64,000 nt of DNA from Nigrospora sphaerica (Eukaryota > Ascomycota > Sordariomycetes > Amphisphaeriales > Apiosporaceae). This document shows positions 44,301 through 55,536 of this stretch, piece after piece; the stretch's first letter is position 1; each line of letters starts with the position of its first letter. A program made the position numbers and the translations under genes. The DNA lies in NCBI GenBank assembly GCA_018287875.1, contig JAGVVL010000007.1, positions 19,191-83,190 of the forward strand. The letters run 5' to 3'. The notes below the pieces were generated by a model, which was given only the letters and a program-made list of their open reading frames with translations, made no database searches and was not told where the DNA came from.

Positions 44301-46335
44301 CATCCCATCTGACCCTTAATCAGATCATTGCGATCCCCTTGACAAGCTCTGTAGCACTCGCGGAACGGCACATGCGTCACGTTGGTTTGAACAAGAATAT
44401 CCGCGCGACTTGCGTTTAGCAGGGCCGTGCAGGCCACAGGAAGCCTCCATTCCACAACGCGCGGTTCGGTATGCTACCGGGCCACTCACTCACCGCTAAA
44501 GGCCAATCTTGGCGACGATAAGTACGGCATCATGAACCAGGGAAACTTTGGGGCCAAGACGAAAGCACTCGCTGTTGGTGACAGCTGCATGACCAGTGCA
44601 TCGGCCTCATGGTGCGCCTGCATCCCTAGCGCGTCTGTGCCTGCTTTTAACCGCGCTGGCTGCACAGACCGCATCGAAAACATCGCACCTGACCAGCTTT
44701 TACTTGGTCAAGGCCATTGGACAGGTGCAACAGCCACCTTACATTCCAGCAACGGTGGGTGCACCTCCCCCTCCCCCTCCGCCTTCGACGATAGGCGCCT
44801 AGCACTTGCTTCACCTGGCGGCCGGACGACGCACCGCAAGCATCCGGCGTCGCGTGGTATCCTTGCACCCAAAGCCAGGGGTGCTCATTGTCGGCCAGGG
44901 ATCCAGGGAACCAGAACCGCTTGGCTTCGTCGCGACGGGTGCGGGGCAAGCAACGAGCCTGCTGTCCGTGGAAGGCGAAATCGGTTGTCCAACTGACGTG
45001 CGAGACGAACAGGGGTGGCACTGGAATGTTGTTCTCTCTGGCGCCCTGCCTGCTCACGTTGTCTCAGGAAAGGATCGACACGTGTTGGGGGCGATGGAAC
45101 GCGCGTCATGCGTACCGACAGAATGGTTCGCGAACCGGAATGGTCCTCCTAGATAACGTGACCCCGCTCACAGATGTAGGACGTTGCATTGCGCATGCGA
45201 CTATTGGCAGCGTGACCCTCTCTTCGGGCGTCATAGGCCATCATAGAGCAGGCCTTCATAGGGCAGGCAACAGACGCGGACGAACCAACCTCTTGGCGGC
45301 ATTCGTTCGAGGCCACGATGAGCATGGTGCCGAGCCGCCCTATGCCCATTGGTATGGGATCGGCACAGCTAGCGGAGCCCCGAAGCACGCATGGTCACCC
45401 AACGGCGCGCCTAACTGGGTCTAGACTCTAGCAGCCGGCTAGTATCCACCCCGGCGTGCGATTGTGCTGCCTACTAAGCTGTGGCGTAGCGGCAAGTGCA
45501 TAGGAATGTTAGCGCTCCGGATATTGTGTTTATTTCTCTTGGGTAAGCGTGGGGCTCTTCGGCAAGCCCCTAGTCCGGACAAGTAGGCGAAGTCGCCCAT
45601 AGCACACCGGTATCTGCCCGTTTCGATCCGGCGCGGAGGAGGGCCGACAGTTAAGCGTGGGTCGCGGCTACCAACCGTTACGTCCCGTGGACGTCCGCTA
45701 CGAATTACCTCTTAGGGCTCCGAACATGCTTATGATGAGCTAGCCGAGCCTCGGTGAGGGCGAAAAGCAGACGGCAGTTTGTTAGTGGGACGAAGGACCA
45801 ATAAGAGGAGGAGCGCGTCCCGACAGTTTGGCTCCCGAACCGAAGGACAAGGGATAAAACAGGGTTCAAAACCAGCTTGACAGACAGTCAGGCTAGTAGC
45901 CGAAACAGGCTATGGCGCCCCGCCAAGCTCTGCGGGACCTAAGTAGGCATGGTTGCATCCGCTTTGCCGACAGCGCTTATTAGCGGTAGAATATGCAGGT
46001 CTTGCCAGTAAGGATTTCTATTGCCAGGATGACCGAACCAAGAAGCGCCTGCAGTGCGCGCCTAGGACTAGTTGCGGCCAAGCAGCGGCTGTGCTGACCG
46101 CCGTCCCGTGGATTTCCACTGGCGAGCTAGCGTAGAGGGCGCAGCCCTACAGCCGTTGGAATGAGCCAAAGCAGTAGCCCCGCCGTCGCAGGGCCAGCCA
46201 TGTCGGTCGGCTCTTCCTCTCTGACGAGGGCACCGAACGATGGTGCCAAGGACTAATGTGGTTGCCTCGCTTAGCAAGGAAGAGGCTGCTAGCTCACCAC
46301 GACGAGCATCGGCACGAACGTAACATGGTACTACA
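41317..46335. other. 5-kb stretch without recognisable genes
   Basis: Open frames are short (the longest about 190 codons at 44427-44996) and overlap on both strands. None shows a domain, and no convincing splice-linked series was found. No LTR, TIR or LINE motif was recognised. The left edge should be the target flank of Copia-2 but does not continue LINE-A. This may be decayed repeat DNA or lineage-specific sequence. Confidence 0.4.
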
Positions 46336-46665
46336 GTGGGTCATCAGCAGAGCTGGGCGGTGGAAGAACAAGGAGAGGAGAAGGGGCGAGGGAAGGGGAC
46401 AGGAAGGGAGATCAATGGACTAAGAAGAGATGGAACGAGAGGGAGGGGGAAGGGGAGAGGGAAGGGGCGAGCGAAGGGGCCAGGAAGAGATAGAACGAGA
46501 GGGAGGGAGAGGGACAGAATGCGAGGGAGGAACAGAAGGGAGGAACAGAGTAAGAGAGAGAGGGGGGGGCAGGGGACCCGGAAGAGACAGACCGAGAGGG
46601 AGAGGGACAGAACGAGGAGGCAGGGGGCCAGGAAGAGATAGAAGCAGAGGCAGAGCAATAGCGGC
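46336..46665 (+). repeat. Purine-rich (GA) low-complexity tract
   Basis: Over about 300 bases the plus strand is almost all G and A, with imperfect recurrences of GGAAGAGATAGAACGAGAGG. Such homopurine/homopyrimidine DNA can form triplexes. Long open frames through it are composition artefacts. Confidence 0.85.
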
Positions 46666-46821
46666 CGACGGGACATGACCATGTCCAGCAGACTAAAGCT
46701 GAAACGTAGCTTCCAGCCCAGCCCGAATTCGACCCGGGCCTCAGGCGTCGAATAGATGCCAGGAGCCGAACAGGTGGGAGGAGCCGAAAAGGCGGCAGGG
46801 CTACAAGGCGAGCAAAACCCA

Positions 46822-46872
46822 AGGGGGCGAGGAGCCTAAGGGGCGAGGAGCCTAAGGGGGCGAGGAGCCCCA
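46822..46872 (+). repeat. Short tandem repeat GGGGCGAGGAGCCTAAG
   Basis: Three consecutive copies of about 17 bp (GGGGGCGAGGAGCCTAA, GGGGCGAGGAGCCTAAG, GGGGCGAGGAGCCCC). Confidence 0.8.
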
Positions 46873-47189
46873 ATCGATCCCACCATATGCATTCCGCCGA
46901 TCGACCCGCCCTGCCGGCGTAGCTAGGTCGGAACCGGCTATGGAAGACTTCGCGGGCGCCATAGACGAGGTTGGGGACCCGTCGGTGGCCAGGGTCTTGG
47001 CGGGCGCCGGAAGTACGGCGACACTAGCGCGCGATGGCTATATGGGGGCCGCCGTCTCCGTAGAGAACGAGAGTTCTTTTTCTCTTCGTGCTTCCGTCAG
47101 GTTCGCCCGTCCAAGTGGACGTATGTTGCCATTCAGAGTTGACTTTGGTCCTTGTGGTAGCTGGCCCATGATTTGCCCGGTGTTCAACG

Positions 47190-47640
47190 TCGGGTGGTAG
47201 GCCAACAACCATGGGGTGTTCGCACCCCACGGGAGGCCAACGATCCGCGTCCGGGCGGTAGGCTGACAGCCATGTAGACGCTTTTAAACCCTGGTGGCTG
47301 GCCAACGATCCATACGGTGACTAGCTCCCGATGGTAGGCGCAATAACCATGCAGTTTGCACACTGCATGGGGCTGACGACCCACGTCCGGGCGGTAGGCC
47401 AACGGCTGCCTTAGCGGGCAGCCAGCCAACGATCCATCCGGTGATTCGCTCCCGGTGGTAGGCGCAATAACCATGGGGTGTTCGCACCCCACGGGAGGCC
47501 AGTGATCCGCCCCGAGACCTCGTCCCGGGTGGTAGGTCGACAGCCATGTAGGCGCTCTGTACCCTAGTGGCTGGCTAACGATCCATCCGGTGATTCGCTC
47601 CCGGTGGTAGGCGTAATAACCATGCAGCAGGTACGCCCCA
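47190..47640. repeat. Tandem array of stem-loop units, 60-76 bp each
   Basis: Seven units start with GGTAGG and the first six are followed by GGCCAACGATCC-like sequence after a perfect stem-loop. The stems differ between units but stay paired: GGGGTG/CACCCC (47213-47228 and 47475-47490), CAGCCA/TGGCTG (47267-47300 and 47541-47573), ATGCAGT/ACTGCAT (47349-47368), GGCTGCC/GGCAGCC (47404-47423). The 50 bases from CCAACGATCC to AATAACCATG recur three times, so the array has a two-unit period. No coding capacity is evident. Confidence 0.85.
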
Positions 47641-47865
47641 TGGGCGGTGGGCGAGGTCGGACTCTACAGCCTCCGTGGCGCCGGCTGGAAATCTTCCTAC
47701 TTCCCTCGAGGTAGGGAGAGCCGATGTAGAGACGCATTCGGCGCACACGTGCCGCGAGGCGCAACAACTAAGCGGGGGCCACGCGCTTCCATGGAGGGCC
47801 CACGCGCCACACAGTCGATACGCTCCTGATGGTCGGCTTGGGTCACAGTCGAGACTCTCCTGCGT

Positions 47866-48061
47866 TTGCGAGGGTGCCCCTACAGTCGAGAATCTCCTGT
47901 AGGCAGGTTCGCCTCCCGGCACGACGAGTTCTGCCGCGTACTCCATACGAGTTTTTCCCGACGGACCGCAGTCGATCGATCCTCTCCTGCGTTTTTAAGG
48001 GTGCCCCTACAGTCGAGGCTCTCCTGTAGGCAGGTTCGCCGCCCGGCACGACAGGCTCTGT
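47866..48061. repeat. 70-bp direct repeat pair, 126 bp apart, each with a 6-bp stem-loop
   Basis: 47866-47935 and 47992-48061 share GGGTGCCCCTACAGTCGAG and CTCCTGTAGGCAGGTTCGCC. Within each, CTACAG and CTGTAG pair around an 11-base loop beginning TCGAG (47880-47902 and 48007-48029). Confidence 0.88.
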
Positions 48062-48214
48062 CGGCCGGTTGTCTTCCTACCGATGTGCCCATTCCTGTCG
48101 CACGCTTAGTTCCCACCCTAGTGTGGCCTGTGCCTTCTCACGGCGGATGTCGTCCTGGGTGGAGCGCTTTGTTCCCTCTGCTGCGCGTCTCCGGCGAGGC
48201 GTATTCCCTCCAAG

Positions 48215-48690
48215 ACCGTCGAGCTCTCCTTTCCGATGACGGTTGAGACTCCTGTCTATGACAATCGGAGTCTCCTGTCCCATGACAGTCGAGCATCTCA
48301 TGCCCGAAAGCTATGTGTCTCCTGTCCCATGGCGGTTGAGAAGCCTGTCCGTGACAGCTAAGCATCTCTTGCCACGACAGTCGAGCATCTCGTCCATGAC
48401 AATCAAGATCTCCTGTCCCACGACAGTCGAGGTCTCCTGTCCCATGACTGTCGAGCATCTCTTGTGTACGACATCCGAGCGTCTCCTGTCCCACGGAAAT
48501 CGAGCATCTCCTGTCCATAACGGCCAAGCATCTCTTACCATGACAGTCGAGCACCTCCTACCCTACGGCAGTTGAGACTCCTGTGCATGATGGCTAAGCA
48601 TCTCTTGCCATGAAAGTCGAGCTCTCCCGTCCGATGACGATCGAGACTCCTGTCCCACGACGGTCGAGCACCTCCTGTCCGGCGTCTTTA
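48215..48690. repeat. Degenerate 25-27-bp minisatellite GACAGTCGAGCATCTCCTGTCCCAT
   Basis: About 17 imperfect units. The core TCGAG(C)ATCTCCTGTCC recurs at 48291, 48387, 48453, 48504, 48548, 48617 and elsewhere. Several units can pair GACAG with CTGTC around the TCGAG..TCTC loop (for example 48422-48441). Confidence 0.85.
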
Positions 48691-48892
48691 TGTCGTTTAC
48701 TCGGAAGCCTTCTTTTACCTCCCCTCAGTTGAGAGCCGAGCATCTCCTGTCCGAGGCCCTCATGCAGCATAGCCAGAAGGCTGTGCCCCTCGACGCAGTG
48801 GAGTCGCTCCTGCCCCGCAGGTTTGATGCCAGTTTGGGAGCCTGCAATATACTTGACATGATGCCACTGCTCATACCATAACGCCCATCTTT

Positions 48893-48968
48893 GTGCCGCG
48901 TAGCATCCCTCGTGCCGTGTAGTATTCCTCATCCCGTGTAGCATCCCTCGTCCCATGTAGCTTCCACC
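48893..48968. repeat. Four tandem copies of a 19-bp repeat
   Basis: GTGCCGCGTAGCATCCCTC at 48893, then variants at 48912, 48931 and 48950, each with two to four changes. Confidence 0.88.
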
Positions 48969-49029
48969 TTGTGCCTGTAGCCGCCATGTGTTTTGGGCTA
49001 GGTGGTCGCAACTGCTCACAGTGTCCTGC

Positions 49030-49085
49030 GTGTTTGTATGTCTATATGTCTGCATGTATATATGTCTGCATGTTTATACACACAC
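49030..49085. repeat. TATGTCTGCATG-type short repeat
   Basis: TGTATGTCTATATGTCTGCA followed by variants of the 12-14-base unit and ending in ACACACAC, just beyond the 3' end of the minus-strand LINE. Confidence 0.75.
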
Positions 49086-49382
49086 AATTTATTGACGCCC
49101 GGGCGGCGGAGCCGAAAGGGCAACTATCGCTGCTGTGCTTACACTGCTGACACTTCTCTTGTCACCCAAAGCCCTTACATGATCCTCTTTTGGCCTGTCT
49201 TCCCTTTCTGCCGTTCCTCTGCTGACCAAGTCCCCGTGTTTCAGTCCTGTATGTCTGCGCAAGCTAGCTTAAAGGCCATTCTTTAAGTGTCCAGCATCCT
49301 ATCTTCGGCAGCTGAAGCGGCGCCTGCGTTTGGAGGCACGGGGTAATAGTGGCTGTTAGTTAAGTTGTAGGTTGCTGTATTC

Positions 49383-52300
49383 TCAGTGCGCTTCCCTCAC
49401 GGGCTGTTGCGCGTCAAGTCGGCCTGTAGCCATAGCGAATCGTATGGTGGCCCGAACGGCGTCCATGTCCGGGGTCCAGAATCGGTCATCGGATGCGGAC
49501 CTCCCTCCTAGGTAAAAAGAGAGGTTGCTTCGATGGGTCTCGGTGTATTGTAGCATGTCTCGTCGATGTTCTATCCATTGGTGGCATCGGAAGAGGAAGT
49601 GGTCTACCGTTTCTCTTGCTTGTCCGCAGGCGCACAGGTCGGACGGCGCTACCTCGATTCGGTGGAGGTATGCGTTCAACCTGGCCATCCCCGTCCGCAG
49701 CTGGGCGAGTACGCTTGCTTCTTTCGAGGAGAGGGGGTCGTATAGTGCTCTCGTGTGTTTGCCTGGTAATGCTGTATCGATCTTTTTCGAGTATTTTCCG
49801 ACGTCTTCTGGTAGCCCGTTCGACGGCATCTTCTCGCGCCACGCATTGTTCAGGATTGTCGATCGTGCTCCGGATATCGGTGTCGGCGGACTAGCGCCCA
49901 GACGTGTCGATATTTTCGCTTCCTTCTTTGCCAGGTCTATGCGTTCGTCGCATTCGTCTGTTGGGAACCAAGTAATGGTGATGCTGCTTCCCTCTCTTCG
50001 TAGCCTCCGCATCGCCTCGTAGGCCTGTCGGACGTGTCTTTGGCCAGACTGCTGGCGGGGTTTATTTAATGTAAGCACAGCTGCTTTGTTCCGTGTTAGC
50101 AGTATGATGTTGCGGTACCGCATCCTCGGCAGCGAATCCAAGGCACTAGCTATGCCTGCTAGCTCGCCCGTAAACGGGTTCTGTTCCGATCTTGGGCCGA
50201 GAGTCGCAGACCAGGTGTTCGTCGTGGACTCGCTATGAACCGACGTCTTTGTTTCGGTGGCCACGCCATAGCCAACGAGGCCGTTCCGTGCCGAGCTGCT
50301 TACGGCAATGCATACCGCGCAGACGGTGGCGGACTCTTTTGCCGGTTCGTCGGTCACTGTCCGTACTCGGCTCTCCCAGGGGGCCAGCGTAAACGGGTCG
50401 ACCGTCTCAAGGCATTCCATAGGCATCTCTTTCAGCGCATCAGCCACTTGGTAGAGGGGCGATCGGTGGTACCGCCTAAACTTGCGCATGCGACCGATGC
50501 AACTGCGCAGGGGGTTCGTGTCGGGTAGTGTGTGAATGTCCGTCCAGGTCTTGATCGCTTTCCGCCAGAACCGCCCTTGGAGGGTAGCGATGTGGGCTTC
50601 GGCCTCCGCCACACTGGTAGCCACCGTCATGAACGTCCCTATGATTGCCTGGGCCCCGATCTTCTGGATCCGGTGGATCGGTCTTGCTGCTTTATATTGG
50701 CATTCGTGCATCCACACGCTCGAGGCATAGTCCACAACGGGTGCTACTGTCGCTGTGAAGAGCTGCCGTGCCGTTGCCGGCGACAGCCCTTTCAAACGCT
50801 TCAGTTCTAGCACCGCCTCGAGTCCCTTAGCCCCAGCGCGCGCGATGTGTTCTCTGTACTTGAGCTTGGTGTCCATGATGACTCCGAGGATCTTAACATG
50901 GTCTCGAGGCCGTACGGTTTGTCCTTTGATCGTGAAGGGCTCCTCACCTGGCCTTGTACGCTTTACGGGCGAAGTGGATAACGGCCGTCTTCTCGGCTTC
51001 GAACGTTGCGCCGCTCCTCTTTTCCCAGTCAAGAGCGTCTTTGATGATGGCCTCTATGCCGACACGGTTGTCCTGAGCCGTCGGGCCGACAACCCAAGCT
51101 GTGAAGTCGTCCACAAAGGCGATCGCGCCCCCGTAGCTGTCGATTCGTCGCTGGACCAAATCTGCATTAAAGAAGAGGAACAAGACGGGGGACAGCGGCG
51201 ATCCTTGCGGGAGGCCGGCCTGCGGTAGCGCTCGAACTTCTGAGACGTGTCCGTTGACCATGATCGTCGCGGTTCGGTTAGAACAGAACGCCTCGATCCA
51301 CTGGAGCAGTTCATTCGGCACGCCGCGCGCTTTCATCCTCTGAAGCAGCCGTTCCTTGCATACCCCATTGTATGCTCCCTTGACGTCGAAGCTCACGAGA
51401 CTGAGGACCTTTCGGCCCCGCCAAGCAGCATAGACCTGCTCCTGCAGGAGTAGCAGTGCCTGCTCGGCGGACCGTCGTTTACGGGCCCCGAAGTGGTTCG
51501 TGGGCAGGAGGCCGTAGGTCTCGACCATGTGTGAGATCCTCTCAGCAACAACCGACTCCAATACCTTGCCCAGGGTTGCGAGGAGCGAGATCGGTCTCCA
51601 GGCTTTCGCTTTCGTGTAATCGTCTTTCCCCGGCTTCTGGAGCGGGACGATTCTCGCATGGAGCCACTGGGTGGGCAGTTCTCCGGTTTCGAGTGACGCG
51701 CGGAACAGCGCCAGGACCCGGTCCTTCACCACGGGCCATGTTTCTTTCCAGACGATGGCCGGCAAGCCGTCCTCTCCTGGTGCTTTCCATGGTTTGGCTG
51801 CAAATAGTTGCCTCTCCACCTCTTCCATCGTGATGGTGCGCATGTTGATAGGGGTCCTCCGGGTCTGTCGCCCTCGTCGGCAATCTCACTCGGAAGGGGA
51901 GGGAAGAACGTGGCGAGCAGTTCTTCCGCCTGTTCCTTGTGGTCCGTCGTCGTTGTGCCGTCCGCCCTCGCGAGTTGCGGCACTTTCCCGAACGCCGACG
52001 CGTCGCCCGACTTCAGGTGTTTGGCCGCCTTCCAGATGTTGTCGTTGTCCGCGAGAAACTCGTTCCAGTGCTTCTTCTTCTGTTGGCGGATGGCCTCATG
52101 GTACTGCTTGGCTGCGCCTCTCGCCGTTTCCTCCAGGTCTGTCCGGGTCCGCCCCGCTCTTCGCTCGGCCCTGCTCTTGTTTCTCCAGTACGTGTAGATG
52201 CGTCGCAGCTGTGTCAGGTCAGTCGTCCACCAGCGCTTCGCGTACGGTGATGGTTTGGCCCGGGGGTAAGCGTGTGCACGGCTTCCCGCACTGCACTCAT

Positions 52301-53154
52301 CAGGCGGTCGGCTTGCTGCTGCACACTGCCTCCCGTCGGGGTTGTCGCCAGTGCATTCGCGATCCTGGCCTTGATGTCTTTCCATGGGGCGTTTTTAAAT
52401 AGGAGTCGCTCCTGGTAGTTCGAGGAGGGCCCTGCCACGTCAAAGACCGTCTCGATGGACCGGTGGTCCGACCCATGTTCCGTCTCTAGTGTCCTGCATT
52501 TAATCATTGCGTCCCTTAACTCTCCCGAGGCGAGAACAAGGTCGATTGTTGTGCTGTTCTCCCCGTCGCTCCACGTCTTCGTGCCCCGCGGTAGCAAGCT
52601 TGCAAGGCCGTATTCGTTCATCAGGTCGATGATCGGATCCGCCTCGCCCTGCCGCTCTAGTCGTATCTCGTCTCCTCCCCAGAGTTGGTCGTGCCGGTTG
52701 AAATCCCCCATGATGGCCAGTTCGACGGCCTCCCCAACGCTGCCTCGTACCGTCTCAATCGTCCTGCGGAGCTCCTCGCACGTATCCTTAAGTGCCTGAG
52801 CATCCGTCACTGGCACGTAGACCGACGCCACCAGGATCGTGCGCTCGGCTAACCGTACGATCGCAGCCGTGAGGTCGGGAGAGTGAATGGGGACTTGCTT
52901 CGCCTCCGCATGTTTGTTAATCCAGAGCATGCTCCGGATGGCCCATCTCCCCTCCTGCATATAGTCGGGATCATTTTGACCCACTCCTGATGCCCCATAG
53001 GCGTCGTGAGGAGTCGTCCCTGGATCTTCCTCGCGTGTGGTTCTTGTATCGCTATAACTGTTGCGCCCCTTGTTGCCTCATCGTTCATTAGGCTGTCCAG
53101 CACCGGTCCTTGCTTCCGTACGTTGTGTTGAATCATGCGAACCGCTTTACTCAT
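49383..53154 (-). CDS. LINE-B ORF2: endonuclease, reverse transcriptase, RNase H-like (several frameshifts)
   Basis: ATG 53154 overlaps the ORF1 stop. Endonuclease: [64 protein letters not shown]. Reverse transcriptase (51843-50944): [63 protein letters not shown] and [10 protein letters not shown], so FVDD instead of the usual FADD. The last frame (51032-49383) has [16 protein letters not shown] and the RNase H-like region [34 protein letters not shown]. It ends with [21 protein letters not shown]. Breaks lie near 52985, 52270, 51860 and 50960. Confidence 0.87.
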
Positions 53155-54478
53155 GACGGGCCGGGTACAGCTTCGGGCAGTTGCGGCTGAACGATTCGTG
53201 CGGGCCTCCACACGGGACGCACTTCAAGATAGGCTCTTCGCAGCCGCGGTGGCTGTGGCCCTGCTTCGCGCATCGTCCGCAGGTCTCCGCGTTCTTGCAC
53301 TGGAAAGCCTTGTGCCCAACCTGCTGGCAGTTGTAGCACTGCTCTGGCCGGTCGCGTCGCTCAAACACGCGTGTGTAGCCCGATTCGCCCCCGGCGTAGA
53401 AGAAACCCTCGTCCAGGAACCGGCGGGCGTCGGCCGCTTTCGTCAGGTAGACGACCATCGAGCCGTACGCCTTCATGTTGTCCTTCTTGCTCAGCCATAC
53501 GATCTTAGCCACACTCGTTTCGTTCTCTTGCCCAAATGCCTCGGCCGCGCCGTCTCGCAGTTGGTCGTTCTCGTCCAGGACCGCCGTGCGCTTCACGCTG
53601 TCTACCTTGACCGGATACAGTTCGTCTCGCAGCACGCGTGCCCGGGGACGGCTGTCTTCTCCGCGGCACGTTTAACCAGTCGGTGCTCGTCTTCGTTTCG
53701 GCAGATGATCTTGATCCGTTGCGGCTTCTTAGGGTCCGTCGTGACCGCGCGGCATCGCCACTCCTTGTGTTCTTCCATAGCTCGCATTTCCTTCTCAATG
53801 GCGTTTCGGACTGTGCCGGCTGAGACGTTGGCTCGTTCGTCATCTCCTAGGTGGGATGTATCAATAGTGCAGTACAGTGTGTCGGTGAACGACGTCGGCG
53901 TCGTGTTCATCGAGCTAAGCGTGCGGACGTTGCTGGGCTGGCTCGTCGGCGGCGTTCGAGCGATCCCCGCATAGGAGGCCTGTGGGCTGGTCTGGGCGCT
54001 GATATTGAGGGCCGCGCTGTTCTGAATCTCCTCCAGTTGCTCCCGGACGAGCTTTAATTCCTCTGCCATACGTTGATTCTCTTGCTTCGATGCTTCATAT
54101 TGTTCGGAAAGCCCTCGGATTAACCCCTCTTGACTGCCGATGGTCTCGCTTTGGGCCGTCACCATCTGCTTCAGGTCCTGGATCTCGGTTCGGGAGTGCG
54201 CGACGAGCTCCAGGATCTTCTGGAGGTACGTCCTAGCGGCGCCTCCATCGCGGCTCTTCTCGGTCAGTTCGGGTGTCCCGGCTTCTCCGTCGTCTTCTGC
54301 GTCTTGGTTCGCTTTCCTTGATTTTGGCCGTCGGCTTCGTCGCGCGGTTCGATCGCCTGCTGGCCGCCGTGGCGGGCTTCGCGATGGTCGTCGCGTTTGA
54401 GTTTTGCGACCCCACCACAATCGATTTCTCGGCACGGGCCGCCATGGTCGCGTCTTCGCGCCACCTCAGCTCCCTCAA
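53147..54478 (-). CDS. LINE-B ORF1: coiled-coil Gag-like protein with zinc knuckles (two breaks)
   Basis: The N-terminus reads well from ATG 54478 or 54445 (MAARAEKSIVVG, rich in Ala/Arg/Lys). It changes frame near 54300 into NQDAEDDGEAGTPELTEK. A coiled coil follows (KILELVAHSRTEIQDLKQMV to EELKLVREQLEEIQ). After SYAGIART a second shift near 53640 joins the ELYPVKVDSVKRTAVLDEN domain. Zinc knuckles are CYNCQQVGHKAFQC, CGRCAKQGHSHRGC and CVPCGGPHESFSRNC. The stop TAA (53147-53149) lies inside ATGAGTAA, which also carries the ORF2 start. Confidence 0.82.
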
Positions 54479-54540
54479 TTCACCACCTTTCCGGCTTAAC
54501 GAAAAACCAATATCACAACAGTGGGATGGCTTTTTCTCAT

Positions 54541-55536
54541 CCGATTTCGTTCCCCTGTGTCTTCCCTGGTCTTCCTTTTCGGACCCTATTACAGTGAATA
54601 ACGAAAACGGACTCCTATGTACCTTTTAGGCTTCAATGGGCCCTAGGAACGGTTTCTAGGCTATCCGGTGGGTTATAGACACGTGGTTGCGCTGTTGTCG
54701 CCTTGTGGGGTCGTTTCCGAGAGGTTTTTACTAAACGTAGTAAAGTGGGTAGCACCCACTCTGCGCCCTTCAAAGCCGAAAAGCAGACTGTACGATGCAG
54801 CAAACAATTCGCAGCGGACGTGGACACCCCGGGTCGATAGCTGGTCACCCGTGGCGTTTTCACCACTCATCCGTACAGCGCGCCGCGATGCGCTCCGGGC
54901 AGGCGGTGCGGGGGCGGAGTTGACCCAGTTGTCCTGGGCCCACGACAAGCACGCGACGCAAGGCGCCGCAAGATGTGCCCCATCGTCGCGTCCCCGGGCC
55001 GCCTCCTGGTCCCACCGCCGACTCGATAGCGCCGACTCGATAGCGCCGCTGCTGAACCTGCCGGCCCGTAGCCGCCGTCTCGTCTACAAGGTGGCGGCAA
55101 GCGCCGCAGCGACTATACGCGAGCAAGCAAGAACTGTCACTTGCGGGCAGCGCTGCTACAACGTGCAGGCGCGGAGCCCCTGAAGTGTTGTGCTTATGGG
55201 TCATTTGGAAAAGGGAAAGATACCGCCAGCATGCCGCAAACCAGAGTAGGTTGCCCTATTGACTGTGGCAGGCCCGAGTTAGCATCATGAGCTCGTCTTA
55301 AGCCCGTTGAAACGTGACGTCCGTGGGAAAACCCTCTTAGGCCTATTGCAGCACGTTCTGAAACGCCCCTGAATTCTTTTTTATGTCATAAGTACTTTGA
55401 GATGTATCTGAAAACTGCATGACTGCTTTAACGTCCTCCTCATGTGTCTGCCCTACTGTGTGATACGGGTTGAAGGCTCCCCGCCACAAAGTCCATTTGC
55501 CGCCTCCTGGGTTCCTTCCGAGTCATCTAGACAGGG
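54541..55536. other. Gene-free stretch between LINE-B and the Zn2Cys6 gene
   Basis: About 1 kb. Open frames are GC-driven and overlapping. A short duplication CGACTCGATAGCGCCGACTC at 55018-55040 (two copies of CGACTCGATAGCGC) is visible. Nothing else recognised. Confidence 0.4.

Larger units (their letters stand above)
49290..54540 (-). mobile_element. LINE-B (Tad-like non-LTR retrotransposon), near full length
   Basis: About 5.2 kb on the minus strand with both ORFs in order: ORF1 with zinc knuckles, ORF2 with APE endonuclease, reverse transcriptase, RNase H-like domain and C-terminal CCHC. A distinct family from LINE-A. Ends are approximate; no poly(A) tail is obvious and I found no target duplication. 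Confidence 0.87.

Noticed and set aside
44427..45424. Overlapping plus-strand frames of 170-190 codons
   Set aside because: No motif, no splice-linked order, and similar open frames occur on the opposite strand.
46344..46873. Leu/Ser/Pro-rich minus-strand frames
   Set aside because: Products of the purine-rich tract and short tandem repeats; no real protein features.
47190..48690. CRISPR array
   Set aside because: Regular repeats with stem-loops, but the organism is a fungus, the units are degenerate and contiguous, and there are no spacer-like unique sequences of constant length or cas genes.
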